DNA of 50,065 nt from Ignavibacteriales bacterium (GCA_026390635.1 JAPLFO010000170.1:1-50065), one strand, 5' to 3'; shown: positions 1-8,469, numbered from the stretch's first letter. Program-made: numbers and translations. Notes: generated by a model from the sequence alone, not told the origin.

Positions 1-69
1 GGGCCGTTGAGTTGCTGTTTTCCAGCAGGAACCGAGAATTCTCGCAGATACTAAGATTTTAACACCTAG

Positions 70-86
70 GGTTTAACAGTTAAACC
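70..86. promoter_or_regulatory. Inverted repeat upstream of the radical SAM gene
   Basis: GGTTTAA, a 3-base spacer CAG and TTAAACC form a perfect dyad. A further GGTTTAA stands alone at 103-109. The repeats lie 45 to 85 bases before the radical SAM start, so they could be an operator. Nothing else is recognisable in bases 1-152, and no short precursor-peptide frame was found there. Confidence 0.3.
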
Positions 87-152
87 TTTGGCGGCCGACT
101 AAGGTTTAATTAAAATACAGCCACAACAACTTACGAGGTAGCAATATATAAA

Positions 153-1310
153 ATGAAGCTATCCAAATTTAATCTCTGGGTTAAAGATTATCCGGGGCAG
201 GATGATTACCTGCTATTTAATACCCGCACCCAGGCATTGGTAAAAATAAACCCGGAATTAAAGAAGATTCTGGATGAATTGGATAGGTTGACAGTGCAAG
301 ATCTAGGTTTGATTACTAGGGGCTGTCTTGCTTCTTTAAAAGAGAACGGGATTATCGTTGAGGATGAAAAAGAGGAAGAGGCGAAGCTGAAGGATTTTTT
401 CCGGCAGCTTAAATATGGCGCTGCCAGCGCCCTTCCTTTTGAGGTGACCATACTTACTACCTATACTTGTAATTTTCGTTGCGTCTATTGTTTTGAGGAG
501 TCGGTAAAAGACGATGTGTTTTTGGATAAAAAGACCAGTGATTCAATCATCGAGTGGATCATCAGACAGGCAGAGAAGAAAAAGCTTAAGCGCATTTACC
601 TTGTCTATTACGGCGGAGAGCCGCTATTGAATGTCAGGCCCATTTATGATATTTCCTGGCATCTAAAGGAGTGGGCGCAAAAAAAAGGCGTGGATTTTTC
701 TTTTGGAATTATTACTAATGGCAGCTTGATTAATCCGGGACTGATTGATAAATTCCTGAGCGTGGGTCTAGCTGAAGTGCGCATTAGCCTTGACGGAGAT
801 AGGGATGCCCACAATAGGAATAGGCCATTTCTAGACGGTAATAATACATTTGATCTTATCGTAGGTAATATAAAAGACATAGTTGATAAAGTTAAGGTTG
901 CCATTGCCGGGAACTTTGACCGGGGAAATTTTGCCAGCATATCCCGGTTATTGGATTATTTGGAAAAAGAAGGTATCTTGCGTAAGTTGGATTATTTGAT
1001 ATTCTCACCCATTGTTCCCCGTTTAGGCCCAAAGGATAATCCCGCTGCAGTTGAGTTAAGCCACTGTCTTTCCTTCCTGGATAAGGACGGTTTATTTAAT
1101 GAGATCATCAGCGTAAAACGCGAGCTGTTAAAGAGGAACCTGAAGTTAAGGAGTTCAGGTTTGGCGAGACTGCAATTACATCGGATGGCGGCCGGGTTGC
1201 CTATGTCGCACATAGGAGTGCATCCGACGTTGGGCCGAAGGAACTCATTCTTATCAATTCGCAGGATTCACAGCAAAAGGCTTTGTCGATTCGCGTCGAA
1301 GGCGGATTAA
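153..1310 (+). CDS. Radical SAM/SPASM-type protein, 3'-truncated (chimeric tail)
   Basis: The protein is a radical SAM enzyme of the peptide-maturase/anaerobic sulfatase-maturase type. The [4Fe-4S] cluster motif CNFRCVYC lies near residues 106-113, followed by the YYGGEPLL motif typical of this group near residue 152. The ~90-residue N-terminal part (LFNTRTQALVKI) resembles the leader found before the SAM barrel in such maturases. The authentic sequence seems to end around residue 335 (KLKLRSSG-like, near base 1160). The rest is out-of-frame translation of the peptidase gene that follows, so the cysteine-rich SPASM domain that should bind auxiliary clusters is missing. Base composition and codon choice are clearly more A+T-rich than the rest of the window. 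It may come from another genome. No substrate peptide is visible nearby. Confidence 0.75.
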   Translation: MKLSKFNLWVKDYPGQDDYLLFNTRTQALVKINPELKKILDELDRLTVQDLGLITRGCLASLKENGIIVEDEKEEEAKLKDFFRQLKYGAASALPFEVTILTTYTCNFRCVYCFEESVKDDVFLDKKTSDSIIEWIIRQAEKKKLKRIYLVYYGGEPLLNVRPIYDISWHLKEWAQKKGVDFSFGIITNGSLINPGLIDKFLSVGLAEVRISLDGDRDAHNRNRPFLDGNNTFDLIVGNIKDIVDKVKVAIAGNFDRGNFASISRLLDYLEKEGILRKLDYLIFSPIVPRLGPKDNPAAVELSHCLSFLDKDGLFNEIISVKRELLKRNLKLRSSGLARLQLHRMAAGLPMSHIGVHPTLGRRNSFLSIRRIHSKRLCRFASKAD

Positions 1311-3025
1311 AAGCAGGGAGCCAGCATGATATCGCCTGGTCCCCCGATGGGAGCCATCTTGTGTTCTTCGGAACTGATACCTCCGGACAATCCGCTGTAT
1401 ACATCGCAGACGTTTCCGCGAACTCTGTTCGAAGGACCTGTTTCCTCAATGGTGAGGCCGCTTGCCTCCGATGGTCACCCGACGGAAAGACCGTTGGAAT
1501 GCTATATACCGAGGGTATTGTGGGTGCAATAGGTCCGCTCTCTGCTGCGCCACGTGATACGGGGCTCATTGCAGATCATGGAGACCCGCAACGGATCGCT
1601 TTGCTCGATCCCTATACATCGGATCTCCGCCAGGTTTCACCTCCGAGCCTTCATGTGTATGAGTTTTGTTGGTCTCCTGATGGCCGTTCATTTGCTGCGA
1701 TTGCTGCCCCACCACCTGGTAACAACAATTGGTATACCGCCGATCTCTACCGTATTGATGCTTCCTCAGGTGCAGTCGCAAAGTTGCTTGCTCCAGGTAT
1801 GCAGATCTCCGTACCGCGATGGTCGCCGGATGGATCCCAAATCGCGTTTATCGGAGGGCTCATGAGCGACGAGAGTATTCCATCTGGAGACATCTATGTC
1901 ATACCAGCAGCTGGTGGTCATCCCCGTAATTTGACATCGGGCATCCACATGTCACCATGCTGGTTGCGATGGACCAATGATTCTCGCGGTCTGCAAATCG
2001 TTGCGGTTGATTCAGGAGCTGTGACAATTGCCGCCGTAGACGTTGCCTCCTCGACGGTGACCAGAATCTGGCATGGGTCGGAGTCTCTGGGCGCTGAGTA
2101 TGGTAATGCGATGCCCAACATTTCATTGTCGAACGACGGCAAAACATCAGCTGTTGTTCGTGAGTCTTTCGAGAATCCGCCGGAACTTTGGACTGGTCCC
2201 ATCGGGAAGTGGCAACAGGTAACACGCCTTAATTCAAATGTGAGCAGAACCTGGGGGCATTCGATGAGCGTGACATGGAGGAGTGACTCGATGACCATAC
2301 AGGGATGGATGATCATTCCCCCGAATTTCGACTCCACCAACGTACATCCAATGGTTGTCGATGTGCACGGGGGGCCAGCAGATGCCTATTGGCCATGGTG
2401 GCCTAGTGCTCGATCTCTCTTGCGTGTGCTCACTGGTGCGGGTTACTGTGTATTCCTGCCAAACATACGGGGCAGCAGTGGCTGTGGAGAATCGTTTGTC
2501 CGCGGGAATGTCAAAGACTTCGGCTACGGCGATTTCCGGGATATTCTCACGGGCGTTGACGCGATGCAGAAACAGTTTTCGATCGATCCCAATCGGTTGG
2601 GAATCATCGGGTGGAGCTATGGTGGGTACATGGCCATGTGGGCAGTGACCCAGACCGATCGCTTTCGCGCCGCCGTTGCTGGTGCAGGTATTGCAAACTG
2701 GCTCAGCTACTATGCGCAAAATGGGATCAACCGCTGGGCAACGTCCTATTTTGGGGGCATTGTTTATGACGATCCAGAAACCTACGCACGCAGCTCTCCA
2801 ATCAACTTCATCAAGCAAGCTAAGACCCCCACGCTCATTGTGGTTGGCGAATCAGATCGGGAATGTCCCGCAGCTCAAGCATATGAATTCTGGACCGGAT
2901 TACGACACATGGGAGTGAAGACCCAACTCTATGTCTACCCGAGCTCAGGCCACGCCCTTTCGTCTCAACAAAGTCAGGACTTCAGTCAACGGAGCCTGAG
3001 GTGGTTCAACGAGAACATGCGATAG
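1283..3025 (+). CDS. S9-family prolyl oligopeptidase / dipeptidyl-peptidase-like, 5'-truncated
   Basis: This is a serine peptidase of family S9: an N-terminal TolB/WD-like beta-propeller followed by an alpha/beta-hydrolase domain. Propeller blades are marked by repeated WSPDG motifs. The catalytic triad is readable: Ser445 in GWSYGGYMA, Asp525 in GESDREC and His557 in SSGHALS, counted from the TTG at 1283. The reading frame stays open upstream. It still encodes propeller-like sequence (ITSDGGRVAYV) from about base 1163, so the TTG is not the true start. The 5' end, including any signal peptide, was lost at the junction with the radical SAM gene. Such enzymes cleave short peptides, usually in the periplasm or cytoplasm. 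The catalytic domain looks intact; the gene as a whole does not. Confidence 0.85.
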   Translation: MSIRVEGGLKAGSQHDIAWSPDGSHLVFFGTDTSGQSAVYIADVSANSVRRTCFLNGEAACLRWSPDGKTVGMLYTEGIVGAIGPLSAAPRDTGLIADHGDPQRIALLDPYTSDLRQVSPPSLHVYEFCWSPDGRSFAAIAAPPPGNNNWYTADLYRIDASSGAVAKLLAPGMQISVPRWSPDGSQIAFIGGLMSDESIPSGDIYVIPAAGGHPRNLTSGIHMSPCWLRWTNDSRGLQIVAVDSGAVTIAAVDVASSTVTRIWHGSESLGAEYGNAMPNISLSNDGKTSAVVRESFENPPELWTGPIGKWQQVTRLNSNVSRTWGHSMSVTWRSDSMTIQGWMIIPPNFDSTNVHPMVVDVHGGPADAYWPWWPSARSLLRVLTGAGYCVFLPNIRGSSGCGESFVRGNVKDFGYGDFRDILTGVDAMQKQFSIDPNRLGIIGWSYGGYMAMWAVTQTDRFRAAVAGAGIANWLSYYAQNGINRWATSYFGGIVYDDPETYARSSPINFIKQAKTPTLIVVGESDRECPAAQAYEFWTGLRHMGVKTQLYVYPSSGHALSSQQSQDFSQRSLRWFNENMR

Positions 3026-3215
3026 ATGATTGTGTGGCAACGCCGCCTACAGCTTAAAAAAAGAAAGAGTCCCCGCTAAAGAACGCGGGATCTACGACAG
3101 GAGCATAGAGATATCCCGTCACATAAAAGTTGCAGTTGGGCGACATAAATTATGATCGACGATGCGTGTCTATCTAAACATTGAGTGAAATGCGTATAAA
3201 CATGGAACCAGCGAA

Positions 3216-3464
3216 ATGCCAAATCAACCATTGCCGTGTTGTCCTGCCGCAGCGCATCAGCATTTAGCAGATCTTCCTCACGTCTACCAGTTTGACTTTG
3301 ATCTCTATCAGTGCAAGGAGTGCTCAAAATACTGGGTGTATGCGTGGCGCGCAGGGATAGGCGGATGGGAGCCAGCGACTTCGCAGGATGCCGGAAAGAT
3401 GCTGGCGCTCGAAGGTGAACAACTTCGAGTCTTTATGAAAGAATGGGCGCAATCGTTCGACTGA
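3216..3464 (+). CDS. Small hypothetical protein with cysteine pairs
   Basis: This 82-residue protein is not recognised. It has CC near residues 8-9 and a CKEC pair near residue 33, followed by the aromatic stretch KYWVYAW and a GGWEPAT segment, then a charged, helical C-terminus. The four cysteines suggest a small metal-binding (zinc-ribbon-like) fold, which is inference. The start has no strong ribosome-binding site. The amino-acid composition is protein-like and no better frame competes on either strand. Its neighbours (S9 peptidase, another small hypothetical) give no functional hint. Confidence 0.5.
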   Translation: MPNQPLPCCPAAAHQHLADLPHVYQFDFDLYQCKECSKYWVYAWRAGIGGWEPATSQDAGKMLALEGEQLRVFMKEWAQSFD

Positions 3465-3625
3465 ATGGCTCTCCTCCTAAATTGATACAGATGAGATGGA
3501 GAAGAAAATGCTTCAAAGAAGAATGAACCCACCCGCCACCTACACCATCCTCTCCCGCGTTATACATCGAGTATCGCTTCTATTATTATGAAATACACTG
3601 TCGATTAGGTGGAACAAGAACTTTT

Positions 3626-3853
3626 GTGATCACCCGCCAGATGGAAACGATTGCGTACGAGATTGGTCTGGGTAATTTGATAGAAACCAGACAAATGAAG
3701 AAGCTTCGTTCTATCTTAAACGAGTATTATGAGTTTGCACGACAGAAGGGATACCTCCGCAAGTATGAAGTTGATGCGAATGGTGCCCGACATGAGCATG
3801 TGGACAAGCTCTACATCAACGCTTCAGCAATGGCGGAGCTGCGAAAGGTCTAG
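3626..3853 (+). CDS. Small hypothetical protein, possible 5'-truncated remnant
   Basis: This 75-residue reading frame starts at GTG and ends at a TAG inside a 24-base direct repeat. The product is not recognised. It is charged and looks helical (RQMKKLRSILNEYYEFARQKGYLRKYEV). The frame is open for a further 33 codons upstream, to a stop at 3524, and still looks protein-like (YIEYRFYYYEIHCRLGGTRTF) but contains no start codon. The visible gene may therefore be the 3' part of a longer, damaged gene. An ATG at 3641 is an alternative start. Confidence 0.35.
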   Translation: MITRQMETIAYEIGLGNLIETRQMKKLRSILNEYYEFARQKGYLRKYEVDANGARHEHVDKLYINASAMAELRKV

Positions 3854-3912
3854 TACTGTTGAGTGCAAAGTCTACCACCGTTGGTTGCAAGGTCTAGTAC
3901 TGTTGAGTGCAA
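3845..3912 (+). repeat. 24-base direct repeat, period 44
   Basis: Bases 3845-3868 and 3889-3912 are identical. They begin AAGGTCTAGTACTG, and the first copy contains the stop codon of the preceding small gene. The intervening 20 bases contain a partial echo (GTTGGTTGCAA). This looks like a short tandem duplication. No terminal inverted repeats or coding sequence accompany it. Confidence 0.7.
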
Positions 3913-3978
3913 GCGCATCATTAAGCGACTGTCAATAAAGGAGAATATGAGCAAAAATTACCTATAGATACTAGTTTG

Positions 3979-4008
3979 TCTCTCCCTGCGCTAACGCTCC
4001 GGGAGAGA
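3979..4008 (+). other. Hairpin upstream of rpoD
   Basis: TCTCTCCC (3979-3986) and GGGAGAGA (4001-4008) form a perfect 8-base-pair stem with a 14-base loop. No T tract follows, so it is not a typical intrinsic terminator. It lies 115 bases before the rpoD start and could be in its leader or end an upstream transcript. Confidence 0.4.
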
Positions 4009-4122
4009 TAATGAACGAAAGGGGAAATATTATGTTTTCAATTGAACTTCTGTCGTTTCAAAGAGTCTAAAAAGGCCCTAGGCGATAGTCCCAATGGAAT
4101 GTGTTGAACATTATGAGGCAAA

Positions 4123-4980
4123 ATGGCTAAAATCACAAAACAATACGCTAATCGGGAGAGCCAGTCGCTTGACAAGTACCTGCAGGAGATTGGCAAAGTT
4201 GATCTGCTGACTCCCGAACAGGAGATTGATCTTGCGCAGAAAATTAGAAAGGGTGACCAGAAGGCACTGGAGAAGCTGACAAAGGCCAATTTGCGCTTTG
4301 TAGTGAGCGTCGCAAAGCAATTTCAGAATCAGGGGCTGTCGCTTGGTGATCTGATTAACGAAGGAAATCTCGGTTTGATCAAGGCAGCCAAACGTTTTGA
4401 TGAAACACGCGGCTTCAAATTCATTTCTTATGCGGTATGGTGGATACGTCAGTCCATTCTACAGGCGCTGGCGGAACAATCACGCATTGTTCGTCTTCCA
4501 TTGAACCGTGTCGGTGATTTGAAAAAGATTACAAAAGCAATTACCCAGCTCGGACAAGAATATGAGCGTGAACCGAACGCAAATGAACTTGCTGAAGAAC
4601 TGAATATGTCCGAGTTTCAAGTTGCAGACACACTGCAGAGAGCCGGACGACAGGTTTCTGTTGACGCTCCGTTGACTCAAGGTGAAGAAAATCGGCTACT
4701 CGACGTTATGCATGATGATCGTCAGCTGGCTCCGGACTCCATCTTAATGGATGAATCCTTGAAAGAAGAAGTGAAACGTGCTCTTGCTACATTAAGTGAA
4801 CGTGAATCCGATGTGATCCTGCTATACTATGGGCTGCACAAAGAACGCTCGCTAACTTTAGAAGAGATCGGCGAAAAGTACAGTCTTACCCGCGAACGCG
4901 TTCGTCAGATCAAAGAAAAGGCGATCAAACGGCTTCGTCATGAGTCGCGAAGTAGAAATTTACGGGCATATCTGGGATAA
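4123..4980 (+). CDS. rpoD: RNA polymerase primary sigma factor (RpoD/SigA family)
   Basis: This is the major sigma-70-type factor that directs RNA polymerase to housekeeping promoters. At 285 residues it has the short form usual in Bacteroidota/Chlorobi, with almost no region 1.1. Region 1.2 is visible ([20 protein letters not shown]), as is region 2 with the -10-binding helix ([15 protein letters not shown], residues ~98-112) and the core-binding [14 protein letters not shown]. Region 3 starts NRVGDLKKI. Region 4 contains the -35-binding helix-turn-helix ([19 protein letters not shown], ~245-263). All conserved regions are intact and in one frame. The gene stands alone, with a long upstream gap. 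Confidence 0.97.
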   Translation: MAKITKQYANRESQSLDKYLQEIGKVDLLTPEQEIDLAQKIRKGDQKALEKLTKANLRFVVSVAKQFQNQGLSLGDLINEGNLGLIKAAKRFDETRGFKFISYAVWWIRQSILQALAEQSRIVRLPLNRVGDLKKITKAITQLGQEYEREPNANELAEELNMSEFQVADTLQRAGRQVSVDAPLTQGEENRLLDVMHDDRQLAPDSILMDESLKEEVKRALATLSERESDVILLYYGLHKERSLTLEEIGEKYSLTRERVRQIKEKAIKRLRHESRSRNLRAYLG

Positions 4981-4983
4981 ACC

Positions 4984-5082
4984 ATGACTATGGATCAATA
5001 TCATAGGCCCCAACTTGATTTGAAAGATGCTTTTATGCTGGACAGAAGTGCTGAAATTGGAAGAGATGAAGTGTTGCAGTAA
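4984..5082 (+). CDS. Possible 32-residue peptide after rpoD
   Basis: A short frame starts at an ATG four bases after the rpoD stop and encodes 32 residues (begins MTMDQYHRPQLDLK) before TAA. Its position immediately behind rpoD would allow translational coupling. The product is unknown and the frame may be fortuitous. The rest of the gap to 5367 holds no convincing gene, only an A+T-rich stretch with a repeated AAGTGCAAGT motif near 5270-5295. Confidence 0.2.
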   Translation: MTMDQYHRPQLDLKDAFMLDRSAEIGRDEVLQ

Positions 5083-5367
5083 TGATAGGCCTAAATTCCA
5101 GGCTATGTCCAGTATTGACATCCGGTGTATCGTTTCGTAAATTGCGAGCGCAATGAGAAAACAGAAAACTTCCGCCAAACAAACGATCGCTCAGATGCCT
5201 TTGCATGTACCGGTCTCGGAAGTGTCGCTGTTTCGCAGAAGCGTTTCCGTTTTGTTTTTGCATCGGGAAAAAGTGCAAGTGAAAGTGCAAGTTACTTCAA
5301 GTGCTTTATCCCAAAATCTCAGCGAAGAGGAAAATAAAAACCGGCTAAATACGTTCAAATTTGCCAT

Positions 5368-5439
<72 letters not shown>

Positions 5440-5442
5440 CCC

Positions 5443-5487
5443 AAAACGACACGAGTTAGCGTTTTTTGCTAACTCGTTTGTCGTTTT
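5443..5487 (+). terminator. Long hairpin after tRNA-Gly
   Basis: AAAACGAC plus CGAGTTAGC pairs with GCTAACTCG plus GTCGTTTT around the loop GTTTTTT (5461-5467), giving a stem of about 17 base pairs with a small internal bulge. It begins four bases after the tRNA, and the 3' arm ends in TTTT. It is probably the tRNA transcript terminator or a processing signal. Confidence 0.65.
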
Positions 5488-5510
5488 GCCCCAAGGGCTG
5501 CGTTGCGGGG

Positions 5511-5535
5511 GATCCCGACGTTTTTTGTCGGGGTC
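5511..5535 (+). terminator. Second hairpin with the same T-rich loop
   Basis: GATCCCGAC (5511-5519) pairs with GTCGGGGTC (5527-5535), with one G-T pair, around the loop GTTTTTT. The loop is identical to that of the preceding hairpin, 24 bases upstream. No strong T tract follows. From here to 5800 nothing further is recognised apart from the leader of the RRM gene. Confidence 0.4.
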
Positions 5536-5815
5536 AGTGATTCTGCTAAACGGAGTGCTTTTTTCTTGCCCGTCCCGAACTTTCCCCTCTTCAAAATAAT
5601 GCTGGTCCTCATCGTTTGCAATAGCGATAGATCCTGCGAAGCCCCACCGTGGGACTTTCGTTTCCAGTGGAAAAGCACCCCAACAATGGATGTGACTGTG
5701 AGTCGCCCAGTTGCCCGTCGCCAATATAGAATTCGCTTCTCAACTGAGGATTCGATACATTGTTACAAGTAAACGGAGACATTTGAGAAAACACAACTAC
5801 CCAAAGGAGACTACA

Positions 5816-6112
5816 GTGAATATTTATATCGGTAATTTGTCACGCGAAGTGGCAGAAGATGATTTGAAGCAAGCATTTGAAGCGTTTGGGAAGGTAGATA
5901 CTGCTGCGATCATCAAAGACAAAGTCAGCGGCGAGTCGAAAGGTTTTGGCTTCGTCGAAATGCCTGTTCTTGCAGAAGCGCAGGCAGCAATGACCGCACT
6001 CAACGGCAAAGATCTAAAGAATCGCGCTATGACGGTGAATGAAGCAAAGCCGCGCACCGAAAACAAAAAGAGTGGTGGACGTGGTGGTTTCGGCGGTGGA
6101 AACCGCTACTAG
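5816..6112 (+). CDS. RNA-binding protein, single RRM domain with Gly-rich tail
   Basis: This 98-residue protein consists of one RNA-recognition motif. RNP2 is IYIGNL (residues 3-8) and RNP1 is KGFGFVEM (~42-49), followed by a short basic, glycine-rich tail ending GGRGGFGGGNRY. Such small RRM proteins, common in cyanobacteria and FCB bacteria, bind single-stranded RNA and often respond to cold. The start chosen is GTG at 5816 because AAAGGAGA ends five bases before it and RNP2 then begins at residue 3. A longer in-frame version from 5711 adds only unlike sequence. The gene is monocistronic, with a leader of up to ~280 bases that could hold regulation. Confidence 0.93.
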   Translation: MNIYIGNLSREVAEDDLKQAFEAFGKVDTAAIIKDKVSGESKGFGFVEMPVLAEAQAAMTALNGKDLKNRAMTVNEAKPRTENKKSGGRGGFGGGNRY

Positions 6113-6321
6113 AAATCTGCACGGTTGAACGAGAAGGGGATTGCCCCACTGTCGTGGAAGTGATGGTCTTGAGCGGCGTTGCCTCGGGAGCGTGCGTCAT
6201 CGCGTCACAAAATGGGAGTGAGACGCATCAACGATATGTTGGTTGTTCACAGGTGCTATCGGATTGTCTTCATCTTCTACCGGAAGGATGGAGGTTCTCG
6301 AAGGAAGAGCATGGGGCGCAA

Positions 6322-6355
6322 TAAAAAAGCCTACCGATGGTGAGGATCGGTAGGC
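6322..6355 (-). terminator. Rho-independent terminator of the SPFH gene
   Basis: On the minus strand a perfect 10-base-pair stem, GCCTACCGAT/ATCGGTAGGC (6329-6338 and 6346-6355), with a 7-base loop, is followed directly by TTTTTTAT. It lies about 50 bases beyond the stop of the minus-strand SPFH gene. The rest of 6113-6407 holds nothing else recognisable. Confidence 0.9.
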
Positions 6356-6407
6356 CAAGATGCGATCAACGCAGGGGAGGACGTTGATGATCATTGGGGA
6401 AATATTT

Positions 6408-7295
6408 TTATTTACCGCTGAGTCCGGGAAGCTGCAATATCATATTGTTGCCCGACGCACCGCTATAGACCGTCGGAACTGATCCGTTCCATCTTGCCAA
6501 CGCCTTTTCGTTTATCTCAAGTCTCCTCCATTCTATTAATTGCACCGAGATGGATGAGGTGAGCAGCCTGTTCGCTTCGGCTGCGCCCTTTGCGCGCGTG
6601 ATTTGCTGCTGCGCTTCGGCTTCGGTCTGACGCAGCACGTTTTCGGCTTTGATCGCATTCTGCGTTGCCTCGATCTTGGCATTCAATGCATTGATGACGT
6701 TTTCCGGAATGCGCAGCGCGCCGACAAAACCAAACTGTTCAATCTTGATGCCGTAGTTCTGTATGTTCACATTTACCCGCTGCTTCACTTTGGTCAGGAA
6801 CTCCTCTTTCTTCACGCCATATAATTCTTCAACATTGTAATTCACCGCTTCCTCATTGAACGCGTCGCGCGTTAGATTGCGCATGATGCCGTGCGTGAAG
6901 TGATCCAGGTTATCCTGCCTGAATTTGACATAAAAATTCGGGACCATTTTTTCGTCAAGCTGGTAGGAGAGGTTGACATCGCCTGAGATCACCAGGCCCT
7001 CTTTGGAGTTGAACGTGATCTCTTCGTTCGTTGCTTTCCCTTCATCGGCGCTCCGGGTCCAGATTGCGGTCTGGACAAAAACCGGATATGTCACAATGGT
7101 TGTGATGAGTGGGTTGTAGAAGACCATGCCCGTCCGCAATGCATAACTCTGCACACCTTTGTTGCCGCCGTAGAGATCTACTTCAATGCCGGCATATCCC
7201 GGATCGATTCGCTTTGTGCACGTCGTAAAGAGAATCAACGCAGCCGCAATAATGATGACTGGCAAAAATTTTATCAGGTAAGTTTTATAGTTCAT
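6408..7295 (-). CDS. SPFH/prohibitin-domain membrane protein
   Basis: This 295-residue protein is of the stomatin/prohibitin/flotillin (SPFH) superfamily. An N-terminal membrane segment (LPVIIIAAALILFTTC) anchors it, followed by an SPFH domain (residues ~30-220; IDPGYAGIEVDLYG and the IPENVINALNAKIEATQ helix are typical of prohibitins). The C-terminal coiled helix is alanine- and glutamate-rich (NVLRQTEAEAQQQITRAKGAAEANRLL). Prohibitin-type proteins form ring assemblies that organise membranes and proteases; the role here is inferred. The cysteine after the hydrophobic stretch (FTTC) is a poor lipobox. The start was moved to the second ATG (7295) because AAGGAG ends six bases before it. Confidence 0.88.
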   Translation of the reverse strand: MNYKTYLIKFLPVIIIAAALILFTTCTKRIDPGYAGIEVDLYGGNKGVQSYALRTGMVFYNPLITTIVTYPVFVQTAIWTRSADEGKATNEEITFNSKEGLVISGDVNLSYQLDEKMVPNFYVKFRQDNLDHFTHGIMRNLTRDAFNEEAVNYNVEELYGVKKEEFLTKVKQRVNVNIQNYGIKIEQFGFVGALRIPENVINALNAKIEATQNAIKAENVLRQTEAEAQQQITRAKGAAEANRLLTSSISVQLIEWRRLEINEKALARWNGSVPTVYSGASGNNMILQLPGLSGK

Positions 7296-7415
7296 GAACA
7301 TCTCCTTGGGTGAGTGATGATCCTGTGAATAGCCCTAACACCAACTAAAGTGAGCAATGTTTTTTCCATTTCCAATGGTTATTTTATTGCTGAAGGAAGG
7401 AGTACGCGATGATCT

Positions 7416-8336
7416 TCAGCGCAGATCCGGCAGGCACCGACGGATAGATAACGGGCCGTTCTTCGCAAAGATTGCGATCGCCTCCCGCGCATGGCATGGG
7501 AATCCTCCCACGCGGGGCACGACCCACCCGCCTGATTCGAGATAGTACAATTCGTTTTCTATCATTACCAGAAGTCCGACATGTCCGTTGCGAATGACGA
7601 TGTCTCCCGGCTGCGCAAGCCGCAGTTGATTGTCCGTCGGTGATCCTCCGCGAGGAACGGAAAAAATTTCTCTGCCGATCCTGTGAAGGTCGTCGGTATC
7701 CAACCTGTACCGATTGCTTGTTCCACTGCGCCCGCCTCTATCGCGGAAGTTGTGAGATTGGCAGAATCGGGCAAAGCCTGTGGACGAAAAGAGAGCCATC
7801 TCCGACGTGGAATCGATCAATCCGAAACAGACTGCAAGTTCATAGGGCAACGACGCGAATCCCGAGCAATCCAGTCCGTAACGATAGGCAATGCGGACAC
7901 CGCGCTCCTGAGGATCGTCCAGGTCGTTGATATCCCCACCCCATCGATAGAAATCCTTGCCGAAGTACGTGCGGAAAATCTCGTGCCCAAAGAGCGCCAG
8001 TGCATTGATAATCTCTGCAGGCCTTTTTCCGCGCAATAGATCGAGTCGCGGAGCAAGAATGGGAGCGATAATTTCATTCAGAAAGGTTTTGTTCACGGTG
8101 CGTGTTCCGCGAATCACGAGCGAGTCGTTCTTGATGACGGAATCCTGCATCCCGGGTATCGAGGCATTGAAGCGTTCACGCTGCTGTCCCATCGGTTCCG
8201 GAATCGGAATCGTGCGTTCGAACGATCCGTACTCGACAAAGGGCGCCAGGGTACTATGCGTTGTTGAACAGGATGGCAGCAGGAGCGAGATCGCTGCAAT
8301 GAAGAACGCTACGGAGAATGCGGCTTGTTTGGTCAT
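7416..8336 (-). CDS. NlpC/P60-like secreted lipoprotein
   Basis: This 306-residue protein has a lipoprotein signal peptide (ISLLLPSC, lipobox Cys23), so it is probably anchored to a cell-envelope membrane. The C-terminal half carries an NlpC/P60-type cysteine-peptidase arrangement: GLDCSGFA with Cys157, then QPGDIVIRNGHVGLLV with His252. A long insert (residues ~175-235) separates them. NlpC/P60 proteins cut peptidoglycan stem peptides. Residues 30-150 are not recognised. The start at 8336 is chosen because the signal peptide begins there; an upstream in-frame ATG at 8447 adds 37 unlike residues. No strong Shine-Dalgarno is visible. Confidence 0.7.
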   Translation of the reverse strand: MTKQAAFSVAFFIAAISLLLPSCSTTHSTLAPFVEYGSFERTIPIPEPMGQQRERFNASIPGMQDSVIKNDSLVIRGTRTVNKTFLNEIIAPILAPRLDLLRGKRPAEIINALALFGHEIFRTYFGKDFYRWGGDINDLDDPQERGVRIAYRYGLDCSGFASLPYELAVCFGLIDSTSEMALFSSTGFARFCQSHNFRDRGGRSGTSNRYRLDTDDLHRIGREIFSVPRGGSPTDNQLRLAQPGDIVIRNGHVGLLVMIENELYYLESGGWVVPRVGGFPCHAREAIAIFAKNGPLSIRRCLPDLR

Positions 8337-8440
8337 AGGATGTCCATTGGGGTGAAACAAAATACCACAGACGAACTCATAATGCAACCGAAAACAACAG
8401 GAACGAATTTCTATTTCGGGAAAACACCATAGTTGGTATG

Positions 8441-8469
8441 TTGACATTCAATCAGAAAAAGATGATACT
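8441..8469 (+). promoter_or_regulatory. Sigma-70-like promoter before the esterase gene
   Basis: TTGACA (8441-8446), a 17-base spacer and GATACT (8464-8469) form a near-consensus housekeeping promoter. The expected transcription start lies about 15 to 20 bases before the ATG at 8494. Confidence 0.6.

Noticed and set aside
1160-1310. C-terminal ~50 residues of the radical SAM reading frame as a novel domain
   Set aside because: This is the S9 peptidase sequence read in the wrong frame after the junction, so it is not a real radical SAM tail or fusion.
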